This document shows, in pieces, positions 11,154 to 22,079 of a DNA stretch of 64,000 nucleotides (position 1 is its first letter; every line of letters begins with the position of its first letter). The notes beneath the pieces are model-generated. The model worked only from the letters and a program-made list of their open reading frames with translations. It did not search any database and had not been told where the DNA came from. The DNA is from Nissolia schottii (Eukaryota > Streptophyta > Magnoliopsida > Fabales > Fabaceae). The position numbers and the translations under genes are program-made. The stretch lies in contig QANU01015964.1 in assembly GCA_003254905.1 (NCBI GenBank), positions 1,159,002 through 1,223,001 of the forward strand, read 5' to 3'.

Positions 11154-13385
11154 TCAAATTGGTGGCAACATATCTTCCACTTGCGCTTCTAATCTATCAC
11201 CTGATGAGAAAACGTGAACTCTACCTTTCACTAATATCCAGCTACATCCAGGTGCCTTCCTCACACCTTTCAGCCTCATTTCTTTTCTCAAACTTGTCTC
11301 CTCAATGTACCTATCATTTGCAGCATATACGTTACAAAGCACCACATGGCCTGGTGTGTTTAGAGGATCCAACTCCAGCAGTCGTTCAGCAGTGCGCCTA
11401 GCAACATCTGCATCTGTTTTACTCAACCCACACACCCCAAGCAATGCCCCCCAAATGGCATAATTTGGTTCAATAGGTAGCCGTAGGACAAACTCCTCTG
11501 CATCTTTCAGCTTTCCTGCTCTTCCCAGAAGATTGATCATACTAATGTAATGATTCAGGCCAGGTTGAAGTCCATAAGCATTTACCATGGCACTAAATAA
11601 CTCCCACCCTTTATCAACAAGACCAGCATGAGAACATGCTGTTAGGAGACCTAGGAAAGTAACAGTATCTGGGTGAGTCCCAAGTTGAAGCATAGTTTCG
11701 TACACCTTTAAAGCTTCACTGGCCCTCCCATGATCTGAAAGGCCCATAATTATAGTGTTCCAAGAAATTTTGTCCCGGAAATTCATGCTAGAGAATATCC
11801 TATTTGCATCATCTATCGCTCCGCATTTTGCATACATCGAAATTAGAGAGTTTTCAAGAATCAAATCATATTCATATATTGTCTTTAACTGCATACCATG
11901 TAACTGCTGCCCCTGTTCGAGATATGCGACTGAACCAATGGCACCGAAAATAACAGCAAAGGTGGGATTTATAGGCCTAACACCATCAGCCATCATTTCA
12001 GCAAACAAACTGAGGGCTTCAGCAATCAGCTCATTTTGAACATACCCATAAATCATTGAAGTCCATGCAATTGAATCCTTCTCAGGCATTTTATCAAAAA
12101 GAGTGCAAGCCTTTGATACTTTTCCCGCACTAAGATAGCCAGCAATCATGCAAGTGCATGCAATTCTGTTTCTGATGGGTACTCTTTCAAACAAATCTTC
12201 AGCCTTTTCTAACTGACCGGTTTGAATATAACCATTTATCATAGAATTGAAGGACTGATCATCACAGTTATTCAGATCACCTTCAAGTAGATTGTGCGCA
12301 GAGTCCATTAGACCAAACACAGAGTACATGCGAACGAGACTTCTGCATAGCCTGCCATCATAATCATCAAACTTCAGGCCATTAACAATTAGATGAGAAT
12401 GTAACTGCTTGCCAAGACAAGGAAAACCCAATCCTGCACATGCATAGGCAAGAGAAATAAAGGTCTCCCCATTCGGCTTTACATTAGAAAGCCTCATCTC
12501 AAGAAAAAGCAACAATGCCTCTTCATACATGCCATTCCAGGTGAACCCACCAATCATGGCTGTCCAAGAAACAACATTTTTCTCCGGCATAGTCCGGAAC
12601 AAACCGTAAGCCCCTTCTATATTCCCTGCCCTACAATAACCAGATATCATGCTAGTCCAAGTAATCACATTCCGACACCCCATCTCCTCAAACAACTCTC
12701 TTGCTTCATCCATTCTACCATTTTCCGCATAACCCGCAATCATAGCATTCCAAGACGCTGCATTTTTTTCTGGGGTCCGTTCAAAAACCATCCTCGCTTC
12801 CTCCAACTCCCCGTTTCTAACCAACCCCGCCACCATCGAATTCCACGAAACCACATTCTTTTCCGGCATTTCATCAAACAGCTTCCTCACAACTCCGATC
12901 CTCCCCGCATCAGCCAACCCACCAAGCATAGCGGTCCAGGAAACAACGTTCCTCCCCGGCATCTCCTCGAAAAACCTGCAAGCCTCATCAAGCATCCCAG
13001 ATTGCAGATACCCGGACAACATGGCGTTGTAAGTGACGATATTTATGTGAGGCATTATATCGAACAGCATTCGAGCTTCGCGGATAAAGCCGTCCCGGGA
13101 GTACTTTGTGAGCAAGGAAGTCCAGCGAACAATGCGGGCGTGGAGGTGTCCCCAGGAGGAGTTGTGAAGGAGGTTTCGTGCTTCGCGGTGCCACCCATTG
13201 GAGAGGTAGCGGAGGAGCAGAGAGTCGTCGAGAACGGAATCGGTTGTTGGGTCACTGATTCTGCCAAAGGGCAACGGAGATTTGAAGGGTTGAGAATGAT
13301 TGGCGGTGTGGTCGTAGTGAAGAAGATTGCAAGAGACATTTGAAAATGGAGAAAAGGTGAAGCGTTTGAAGGTAGGGGCGCGCAT
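11154..13385 (-). CDS. PPR protein, E subclass, putative mitochondrial (At1g32415-like)
   Basis: This is an uninterrupted 743-aa frame with ATG at 13385-13383. After an N-terminal stretch rich in Arg, Ser, Thr and Phe (a plausible organelle-targeting peptide, residues 1-40), PPR motifs run from about residue 75 to 600. They alternate in the PLS style, with repeated units of the NVVSWTAMIGGF and MPEKNVVSWN kind. Residues about 615-735 form the E/E+ region (IWGALLGVCG, ERLLELDPLN, GHVVLCNVYA, GCSWILVKGRVHVF). No DYW deaminase domain follows. Members of this class bind organellar transcripts and usually select C-to-U editing sites, recruiting a deaminase in trans. The sequence matches my memory of Arabidopsis At1g32415 along its length. 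Lack of introns is normal for plant PPR genes. The target RNA is unknown. Confidence 0.95.
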   Translation of the reverse strand: MRAPTFKRFTFSPFSNVSCNLLHYDHTANHSQPFKSPLPFGRISDPTTDSVLDDSLLLRYLSNGWHREARNLLHNSSWGHLHARIVRWTSLLTKYSRDGFIREARMLFDIMPHINIVTYNAMLSGYLQSGMLDEACRFFEEMPGRNVVSWTAMLGGLADAGRIGVVRKLFDEMPEKNVVSWNSMVAGLVRNGELEEARMVFERTPEKNAASWNAMIAGYAENGRMDEARELFEEMGCRNVITWTSMISGYCRAGNIEGAYGLFRTMPEKNVVSWTAMIGGFTWNGMYEEALLLFLEMRLSNVKPNGETFISLAYACAGLGFPCLGKQLHSHLIVNGLKFDDYDGRLCRSLVRMYSVFGLMDSAHNLLEGDLNNCDDQSFNSMINGYIQTGQLEKAEDLFERVPIRNRIACTCMIAGYLSAGKVSKACTLFDKMPEKDSIAWTSMIYGYVQNELIAEALSLFAEMMADGVRPINPTFAVIFGAIGSVAYLEQGQQLHGMQLKTIYEYDLILENSLISMYAKCGAIDDANRIFSSMNFRDKISWNTIIMGLSDHGRASEALKVYETMLQLGTHPDTVTFLGLLTACSHAGLVDKGWELFSAMVNAYGLQPGLNHYISMINLLGRAGKLKDAEEFVLRLPIEPNYAIWGALLGVCGLSKTDADVARRTAERLLELDPLNTPGHVVLCNVYAANDRYIEETSLRKEMRLKGVRKAPGCSWILVKGRVHVFSSGDRLEAQVEDMLPPI

Positions 13386-14438
13386 CTACTACTTTTCAAG
13401 ATGCAATTTTTTTTATATCTGCAGTTATGTCGTCTAAATGGCGCTGTTGTTTAGGGACGGGTGCGGTGAAGCAGCACAGGCGATAAACGACACGCCGTTT
13501 CTCATCGATTTTGATTCTTTTTATATTCTGCTTTAGTTTTCACAAATATTTTTTTAATTATAATTCCATAGAAAAATAATTATAGTAAAAAAAAAAAATT
13601 GTCTAAACCACCTTTGTTTAAAAAATCATTAAATTTCAAATTATATTGCTCAAATCCAAAGAATGTAAGAAACTGATTGCATTTTTTTTAATGAATAGTG
13701 CTATTTAACCCGATGATTTAATATTTTATTTACTAGTATTGCATTTTTTTAAATGTAAAACCTGGATGCCAATGAGAGAGAAAAAAGTTTTTAGTAACTG
13801 ACAATCATTCGGGCATGCTATTTTGGGCATAAATTCTAGCTGAGAAACATTTTCCTTTGTATATATTGCAAAAAATGACAAGAAATCCATGAAAATATTA
13901 TTTTAAAAATGATTTAATTGTTATAATTGCACTTCAAAAAACTCTATCCTATCCACATCGGATACTTTATTTAACATGCATGAATATCTCATGAATATTT
14001 TGACAAGTTCTAAAATCTCATTTTCTTTTTAGAGAATAGTGGATAAAATTCTCACAAATACAATTTTTATCCAACCGTAAAAAAATAGAAACTAGGATGT
14101 TCCCGCTAGATACTAAACATCTGAACTAGAGCTATTGGTGTTTTGCTGATAACGAAGTACATTAATAGTAAAACAATAGGCTTGATTCTAGGCAGATTAA
14201 GAATACGGTAAACAAGGCCAACAAACTCTTAACTCAATTGGCATTAATGTCTCCCATTCCCTAGAGGGATCGAGTTCAAGCCTCTCCAATGTAACCAAAC
14301 AAAAAGAATACAGTTAGCGGGCATGCAAATAATGTAACGACCTATCACTGCTTAAAAAATTTGACTGAATAATCTCCATGATTACAAAAACGTCCAAAAG
14401 CCAAGTTCATTATATATGAATATGATGAATCCTGTATG
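13386..14438. other. Spacer between PPR 5' end and AGM 3' end
   Basis: 13386-13510 is GC-richer and probably holds the PPR promoter and leader. The rest is AT-rich. 14230-14290 contains tcttaactcaattggcatta-like sequence often seen in legume repeats, but no element boundary can be fixed. The AGM 3' UTR probably occupies the last part. Confidence 0.4.
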
Positions 14439-17400
14439 TCAAGAGCTGCTGGTGCACCCTAAGAATTGGTCCACAAGTTTAGACACGTAGCTGGCTAGGT
14501 TATCTGCTGCTTCCTGCGAGGATGCCTCGGCATACACACGAACAACATCCTCAGTGCCAGATGGTCGCACAAAGCATCGACCTTGAGGGTACTTAGCTGT
14601 AAACACATCAAAAAGAAAAAAGATAACGAGCCACAGTGTCAGGGAATTGAAATTCTCAGTATTTTTAATCTTCTTAATAAAATGCATTAATAGGTGGATG
14701 AAACTGACTAATATTCTTCTCACCCTCATGCAATTTTATCAAGCAACTTGGACTGCATAAAATTAATAATAAAGTCCAATAAATAGTGAGACACAACTTT
14801 CCAAGGATTACCTATGGAAACATTCGATTTTATATTGCTTTTCTTCATTCTATTTATATATGCAGTTTTACTTTACCTCACTTATGGAGAAACTGTTTTC
14901 AGAATTTAAACTTGTGACTTTCTTGCCATACAGCAGCAACAACCTTACCGATGCGCTAAGACTCACTCTGTCATACATTATTTATATTTATATATTTATA
15001 TGTATACAAATAAGGTCAAACAAATCTAGCAAATGGGAGTGAAGAAATGCCACTACGAGGCTTTCGGCATCTATTCATTCACACATCTTAAATACTCCTT
15101 AACATCAATACGACAGTTGGTAAAACACAATGGTAACTCAAAAGTCTTGATAGAACTCACATGTTTCAAACAAGCATATCATGGAATAAAAGGGAAGCAA
15201 AGAAGATACCAGTTTCCGTATTGATGGCTTCTTGGAGACCAGAGGGGCTCACAACTACAGTTTCTGCATTTGCTGTAACCACTGCAGTCCGGTCAGCAAC
15301 TTTAACCTAACATTTAGGAAAAACCAAAGGATTGATTTCAGAACTGAAGAAACAATTACTATCTCCGTTCTCAAATAACTGTCTATCTTTTCATTTTGAT
15401 ATTTTTCAAATAATTGTCTGCTTTCTACATCTAGATAATATTATCTTTTTTCTTAGTATATCCCTATTTAACGAAAGTAGTGGAAAAGAGATAGAGTAGC
15501 ATATGAATAAATTAATAGAGATAATTTTGTAAAGTATTATTAAATTTTCTTAACTTTGAGATTTTCAATATTTCCTTAATATCCGTGCAAAATAGAAAAT
15601 GGACAGTAATTTTAGGACGGAGAGAGTAGTATTTATAAATAAATAGACACGACTGATTTTCAAAAATATAGCAAAAATAAGCACATGCTTAAGCCCTTGG
15701 CTTCTAGGCAATTACCAGCAGTTAACAATAATAAGATGGAAAATAGTAACTTCAAAACCAAGGTGAGATGTCAAATTTTGTGATAAAGCATAGCCACCAG
15801 ATTGCAAATGTTAGCAGTTAGCACAGAAAATGATATGGCATAACTTAGACCTATTACATGTCAAAACAAAGACTTCAAAACTAGCTAAATTTAAACAGTT
15901 ATGAGAGCGAATTGTTGAGCCATAGAGCATATCACACTAGAGCCTATCCTTCTAACCGTCACACAAAATGATTTTAAGCACAAAAACTTCTGGCATAGCA
16001 AAATTCATTGCCTGATACACCAAATCTTGCACTAAAATCAGACAGTAATTAGTTACAACTTTGACATTGATCCAAAAACAAAGGACATAAGTTATTCAGG
16101 ACATTTGAGGTATTGCAGGGCCACAGGATTAACACTGAAGTTGTGCATTTCACTATTTAAAGAAATTATTATCTTAAGTATAAAATATCAGTAGCATATA
16201 TTTATGATTCAGATGAAGCCAATGACAGCAATACAAAAATTATAGTTACAGAAAAGATAAATGATAATAATAACTAACCTTGAGCTGCCTGCTGGGTAAA
16301 TCATGATAAAGCTCATTCCATCTATCTATGGACCATCCCACGTGCTGTAATATGACTTCCACCAAGAGCAATCCACTCAGAGCATCTCCAACAGCTTGGT
16401 TGATCAACCTACTGACTGCCAATAATCTCAATGCAGCCTTTTCCACCTCTGAACCTGAAACAAACACCCAAAAGATTTCTTTTTCATTTTGCAGATGAAT
16501 CTTACAAGCAAAGTGAGAATAATCAGAAGCCACTGAATAAACCTTTGGATTCTGAGGAAAGCTCCTTTGTTCTGGCGTCTAACCACCCTATGAAAGATTC
16601 CGAAAATAAGACAGTTCCATGGCCATTTGCCTCAAAATATATACCGATATCAAATTCAGCAGCTTTTTCATGCAAGTATTTCACTCCAGTTGGAGTCAAA
16701 TTGACTTCAAGTCCCAACTGTTTAAGGTAATTAGTAGATGCTCCATTTGCATATGCAGTCTGTACAACACCAAGAGAGGCTTGGTGACAGTTCTTTATGT
16801 CTTCTTTCTCATTAAGAATGCTTAGTTGCTCCCTGATAAACAAGGAAAACAGAGATAGTATTTTGTCCCCATCAACAAGATCAATTGCACCACTGCCTTC
16901 AGGTTGTACAGAAAAATAAACAAGCCGGTCAGCATCTCCATCCAAACTAGCACACCTGCAAAGTAGAACTAGCTCCAGTAATAAGGACCATAACAAATTA
17001 CACCAATGTAGCAATGCTTAAAGAATACATCAATTAAAGAATACCAGTTCCTTTAAAAAAAATTACAGATGGATAGCTTGCAAGAAACTTAGTCTTTTAA
17101 GTTGAATGGTTTTTGTTCATTATTTTCTTACATGGAATAATATTAAGGATTATGTTAACAACCCATCAATCCTCAGTTAAGATGAATCTTAGTTTCAATA
17201 AATGATGATAAACCTTCCATATCAAATTTCAAATTACTTGCACTAACTGCGCAGATTGATTAAATCATTGACTGTTTTAATGGAAAATTCCTGGGATGCA
17301 GATATACACTTCATATTGGTATGGAAATTTGAGCAGCATACTTACACCAACTTTATTTTTACCCTTTAGGCATCAGGTGATGAACAGACTAACCTTATCC

Positions 17401-19668
17401 CCACATCTTTGGAACCAAATCCTTGTGGAACAACCTTCTCTTTTTGTACATAATCAGCACCAACTCCTTCATTCAGTACACCTCCATCTTCACTGCTATT
17501 CCGAGTCTCAATAACCAAACCATTCAACAGTTTCTCAATAACTTTAAGTTTTACTCCACCTACACCATTAGCTCCATCCACAACCACTTTGTCATTTGCC
17601 CCATGGAGCTTATTCTTTTCACTTGGAATCAAATCTATCAAGCACCTGATCCAATCACATAATGATCCGAAAAGGATGTGTTCAGTGATGATCTTAACAT
17701 CATAAACCAAAGGAATAACAAGGAGTTACGTCCATCATAAACAATCTTTGAACTAGATTGGACTAACCTGAAAGAGCTCGAAAGCTGTTCAAAGTAATCC
17801 TGCTCCGACGCTTTCATGCCCAAATTCCTAGCGCGAACCATCCAATGTAGCTGTGGAGTTGTCAAAATCCCCATGTCCACTGCAACAGCTCCAACAATCG
17901 ACGAGACTCCCTTCATTTTTATCCAATTATATTCGATCAACATTGGCGAAAGAGAACACAATAAAAGATGGTACAAGCTCAACATTAGTTAATTTCACCC
18001 ATACTTCTTTAGCAGCTTCAAGCAAAGCATCTCCGCTTGGCCTCGTGTCTCTCCCCAAAAGTACTTCAGCCGGCCTTACCCCATCAAATGAGATACTCTC
18101 TTTCATGACAAATTCATTGATCAACTGTTGGAAATATATATATAGAAGCATATTAGACGATGATAATCATTCTAAGTAATAGACTTTGGATGCTCTCTAA
18201 CTTACACGGCTAAGAATAGAAAATTGAATTAGTTAAGTTAGGTAAGTTAGGTAAGTTAGTTGCACATGATTAGTTAATTGACTTGCTATCCAAGCAACCA
18301 TGCAAAACTTGTATATAAGGCTCTATGCCTTCATTCAATGAAGATAAGAATTCATTTTCCTCACTCAATGAGTTTTATCACGGTATCATTGACTTTTGCT
18401 TCCGCTCCCTGCGCCTCTCTCCGCGAAGTTTCAGAGATTCAATCCATTCCTTTATGATTGAATTTCTCTTCAAGATTTCACAAGGAAAGAGTGTTTCACC
18501 GGTTGATCTCAAAATTCTTGTTCATCTCTCAAGAATTTCCTTGATGATCATCTTTGGTTTTTGATTGGCTGGTAATCTCGATTTCTTGTTGCTGATTCCT
18601 TACTCGTTCATCTCTGTTTTTCTTTCAATTTTCGGGGCATCCATGGAAAACTCTGGTCCGGCTGTGCTTCCACCTCCACTGGTGGTGCCGCCTGTACTTG
18701 ATCTGCTGCAGGATCCTTTCTCACCATATCATCTTCATCCAAATGAGAATCCATCTCTTGTGCTGGTTTCTTCCTTGCTCACAGGTTCCAACCATCATAG
18801 CTGGTCCCGTGTGATGTGTATGTCACTCTTGTCCAAGAACAAGATTTAATTTTTTGATGGAACGCTCTCACAACCTGCAATGGATTCTCTTCTCTACTTT
18901 CATTGGGAACGCTGTAATCATATGGTGCTATCTTGGTTAATTCGTGCTTTGGGTCCTTCGATTGCTCAGAGTGTCATTTGGATTGACAAAGCCTGTGATG
19001 TATCGACAGAATTTTGAGATCACTTCTCACAAGAAGATCTCTTCCGTATCGCGGATCTGCAAGAAGAGATAGCTTCTTTGCGCCAAGGAGATCTCACAGT
19101 CACATTAACTGGAAATTACCTTTTTACTAATGCACCTCAAAAAGATAAAAACGAAATCAATACCACACAGAATCAATGGCAATGCAAAATGATCTCAAAA
19201 CCAAGGTTCATCACGCGATTTCAAATTGCACAACAATTGAGCCAAAAAATGAGAAAATTGTTTTTATGCAAACCCGGATTAGGTCTTGGGGAGAAGGAGC
19301 ATTGGCGAGGGCATCGGCGAATGGCTCCCACTGCTGGGAGAGCATGCCGCCACTGGGGTCAGCGATCTTGACGCCGTTGTCCGATACTTTGTTATGGGAG
19401 GCCGTGATCATCAAGCCGATCACCGACTGCGTCTTCAGCGACCTCAGAGCCGCCAGGATCCCCACCCTGCATACCATCGAAGGGAGCAGCGACGCATCGG
19501 CCCTGAACCCGGCCGTGCCGTACGACAGCTTCACTCCTACAAAACAATCCCAACCGTGAGGAGAAAACAAGTACAACACGGAACCGTGGATAGAAAGCAC
19601 GAGCAACCTTGAGGGGGCAAGAAGCGAGAGGAGGAGTTGAGAAGCAGAGACTGTTGTTGCTCGTTCAT
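14439..19668 (-). CDS. AGM: Phosphoacetylglucosamine mutase (DRT101 type)
   Basis: The nine exons, all GT-AG on the minus strand, are 19668-19608, 19536-19274, 18124-18005, 17910-17768, 17645-17394, 16955-16543, 16454-16279, 15306-15210 and 14596-14439. They total 1683 bp and encode 560 aa (Arabidopsis DRT101 about 556 from memory). The enzyme converts GlcNAc-6-P to GlcNAc-1-P for cytosolic UDP-GlcNAc synthesis (EC 5.4.2.3). All alpha-phosphohexomutase signatures are present in order: GTAGFR near the N-terminus, the catalytic serine loop [13 protein letters not shown], the sugar-contact LGRDTRPSG, the metal loop [12 protein letters not shown], the sugar-binding EANGHGT, and the phosphate-binding [16 protein letters not shown] at the C-terminus. 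The gene looks functional. Intron 2 holds a copia fragment and intron 7 a Stowaway MITE. Confidence 0.95.
15358..15630. mobile_element. Stowaway-type MITE in AGM intron 7
   Basis: The left end is ctatctccgttctcaaataa and the right end, read on the other strand, is ctctctccgtcctaaaatta. Both match the CTCCCTCCGT-type Stowaway terminus and are flanked by TA. The size is about 270 bp with no coding sequence. It lies between exons 7 and 8 and leaves both splice sites untouched. Confidence 0.82.
18190..19170 (+). mobile_element. Ty1/copia fragment (LTR end plus gag start) in AGM intron 2
   Basis: The plus strand, antisense to AGM, carries an LTR-like stretch to about 18375, a tRNA-Met-type primer site (tatcacggtatca) at about 18371-18390, and a gag N-terminus: [37 protein letters not shown], then SQPAMDSLL and further copia gag motifs to about 19130. 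There is no pol and no second LTR. The element is broken and 3'-truncated. It sits wholly inside intron 2 (18125-19273), so the gene can splice it out. Confidence 0.85.
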
Positions 19669-19859
19669 GGCGGAACGTACACGGTTCACTACTCTGCTCC
19701 TAGATCCACTGAATGCTTCTACCACTGTCCACTATTTGAAATTGAAGTAGGACACGCTCTGCCATGCCGCTTCAAAACCTGTAACGGGACCGGGGAGACG
19801 AGGGGTGAGAACTCCGAAGAGTCTCAACGAGAGATTATTTGCACGGTGACATGAGACAC

Positions 19860-21190
19860 TTCAAAAATTATATAACATGTAAATGTAATACATAATATAT
19901 ATATATATAGTAAGTATAAAATATTTCTATGATAATAATTAATACATAAAAGCATTTGAAATCATAATCAGTTGGGAAGTTTCTCGAGATAAATATTTTG
20001 AGCATTACGGTTTAGCTATTTTTGAAATGTCTTGGTTTTAAGGTCTTGTCCCTAATCTACATGACATGATACATGATACATGACATCATGCATCACGAGC
20101 TGCCATGTCCGGTCTTGCCCATAATCTACATGAATCCTATTCTATTTTACGATCGTACAAGATATATCAGGGTCAACGTAGACTTACAATTCTATCCTAG
20201 ATACACTCCTAGGAAAACAGTTTTAAATATATAACATAACATGATAACATAATCATTAGTATCCTTAGCCAGAACATTTCATTAACATAAGTCTTCTCCC
20301 ACCAGAATCTTTCTTTAATCATGGTCTTTTATTAAAAGAAACTAATCATATACATGCAACATGAATTTATTTAATGTAGTAAAATGTATGATTTTATGTG
20401 GTTCTAAAATAATTTCATGATTTTCTAAAGTAGTTTCATAAATACCTACTTCATAAATAATGAGCTTCTAAATAAATAATTATAAAAAAACAACTAATTA
20501 AATAACTTCATTAATAACTAATTAAATAAAAAAATTCTTAATAATAACTAACTTCATAAATACATAAAATAAAATAACAAATTCCACCTCCTAAGATTTT
20601 ATTAACATGCATAAATAAAATAATTTTAAAATAAATAAATATCTCTAAAAATAAATACGTGGTCTAAAATAGACCATGAAGAAAATCACTCACTTTAACA
20701 TGGTTGACCACTAAGGAGTACTAAGCTGAGAGTTTCAAACACACTAAGTAGAGGCACTGCTTCCCCACAAATGGAAGATGAGAATGAGAAAAAAAATAAA
20801 AATATAACGAGCGAAAATTTGGGACCTCTCAAGCTCTAAAATGAACTAGCAAGTCTAAATAGAAGTTTCTATATATAAGGAGAGGAGGATGCCCCCTTCT
20901 ACAGTTACATCTGATGTGGGACTAATTCCTACACTCGTCTCGAACAAGATGAACCCATGTAAATATTATCTTGAGCGAGATGAACTCCAAAAACCACTTT
21001 TTCTCACTTATGACATCATCTTGTGTGAAATGCTATACGTCTCACGTGAGACGTGCCCTGTGACTAGCATTTCGCGCGAGATGCTCCCTGCGTCTCATGC
21101 GAGACGCCTTTCTCTTTTTTTTTGTCCCTCTTCTAAAGGGTCGTCACACAAACTAACATAAAGATCATTTCTTCTTTTTTTTTTTTCATT
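19860..21190. other. Spacer with possible worn repeat
   Basis: 19860-20690 is AT-rich with a partial direct repeat (ggtcttgtccctaatctaca near 20041 and ggtcttgcccataatctaca near 20113). 20880-21165 is less AT-rich and contains several gtctca/gagatg-type motifs in both orientations (acgtctcacgtgagacgt near 21038-21055). No coding region is recognised. It may be part of an old LTR or foldback element. Confidence 0.4.
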
Positions 21191-21257
21191 TTTCTTTTGC
21201 TTGGTTTTTTAAGTGTTTTGGCACATGCCCAGTTGCTCAAAGATTGAAACTTTGATT

Positions 21258-21461
21258 ATGGGGGGTCTTTGTTCTAAGTCTGCAAAAGGTGAAACGGTGT
21301 TTGCCAAGAGTGAAGGGCGTAAAGGTAACCGCCATGAATCAGGTGGTAAAGGCCACAAGGGCACCATGCTTGGTGATTTGGCAGTTGCACCTCAGAATAG
21401 GGAGGAGAGTAACAAGAAGGAGACGAACAGAGAAGGAGGAGAGATAAGGGTGATTTGGTAA
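21258..21461 (+). pseudogene. 5' fragment of a DUF668/PSI1-like gene
   Basis: The frame starts MGGLCSKSAKGETVFAKSEG and continues with a Lys/Gly/His-rich stretch to a stop after 67 codons. The N-terminus resembles plant PSI1-like (DUF3475/DUF668) proteins, which begin MGGLCSKS..KG.KVFAKSDG in my memory and run to roughly 600 aa. Gly2 and Ser6 fit an N-myristoylation signal. Nothing resembling the DUF3475 or DUF668 domains follows, so only the leader part is present. I infer a captured or duplicated 5' fragment; whether it is transcribed is unknown. A chance likeness cannot be fully excluded. Confidence 0.55.
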
Positions 21462-22066
21462 TTTGGGCTATTGCATTGAAAGTTCTATTTGCAAAACTAA
21501 AATTTTAATGGGTTGTTATTGCAATTATTACTAAATGCAATAAACAAGAAAATGTGTGGTTGTTATGTGAATATAAAACTTGTTTTTCATTTATAAATAG
21601 GGTACCATGAGATGATCCCAAACATATGGGGTCTCATGGTAGCCTTCACCTAGTTGTTGAGGGAGGATGAACCCACTCAATAGCCCCTCCGACTCCATGT
21701 AGTCATCTTGGCTAATTGATCACACACCGATTAGCTGTCTGAAGAACATGGGCGATGGAGACCACTCGGTCACAATTGAGAAAAGGATGAATATCTCACA
21801 ACACACGTATAAGAAAAGAAGATCTCCGATGATGATGATTCACCACAAATTTCATCACTTCAAGACAGTCAATCATACTCCACAACAATCATTGGAAAAG
21901 CCTTTGACCTACGCAACTTGCAAGCCAATAGCTTAACAAGAGTTATAACAGAGACAGACCTACAAATTAATAAGTTAGGTGTTTCAAACATTTTTCATTG
22001 GGTAAACTTACACAATGTCACACATAAACACGTATAAATAACACAACTCCTAGTTGAAATAATTAA
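21462..22066. other. Spacer upstream of the tandem-array transposon
   Basis: An imperfect hairpin surrounds 21600-21645 (ggtaccatgagatgatccc against gggtctcatggtagcc). 21650-21950 has short open frames without recognisable domains. No gene is called. Confidence 0.4.
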
Positions 22067-22079
22067 TTAACTATTCAGT

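Noticed and set aside
13002-13399. Open frames on both strands inside the PPR gene
   Set aside because: They are shadows of the PPR coding frame and lack start context or domain content of their own.
19286-19854. Plus-strand open frames around AGM exon 1-2
   Set aside because: Antisense to well-supported AGM exons; explained by their GC-rich codon pattern.
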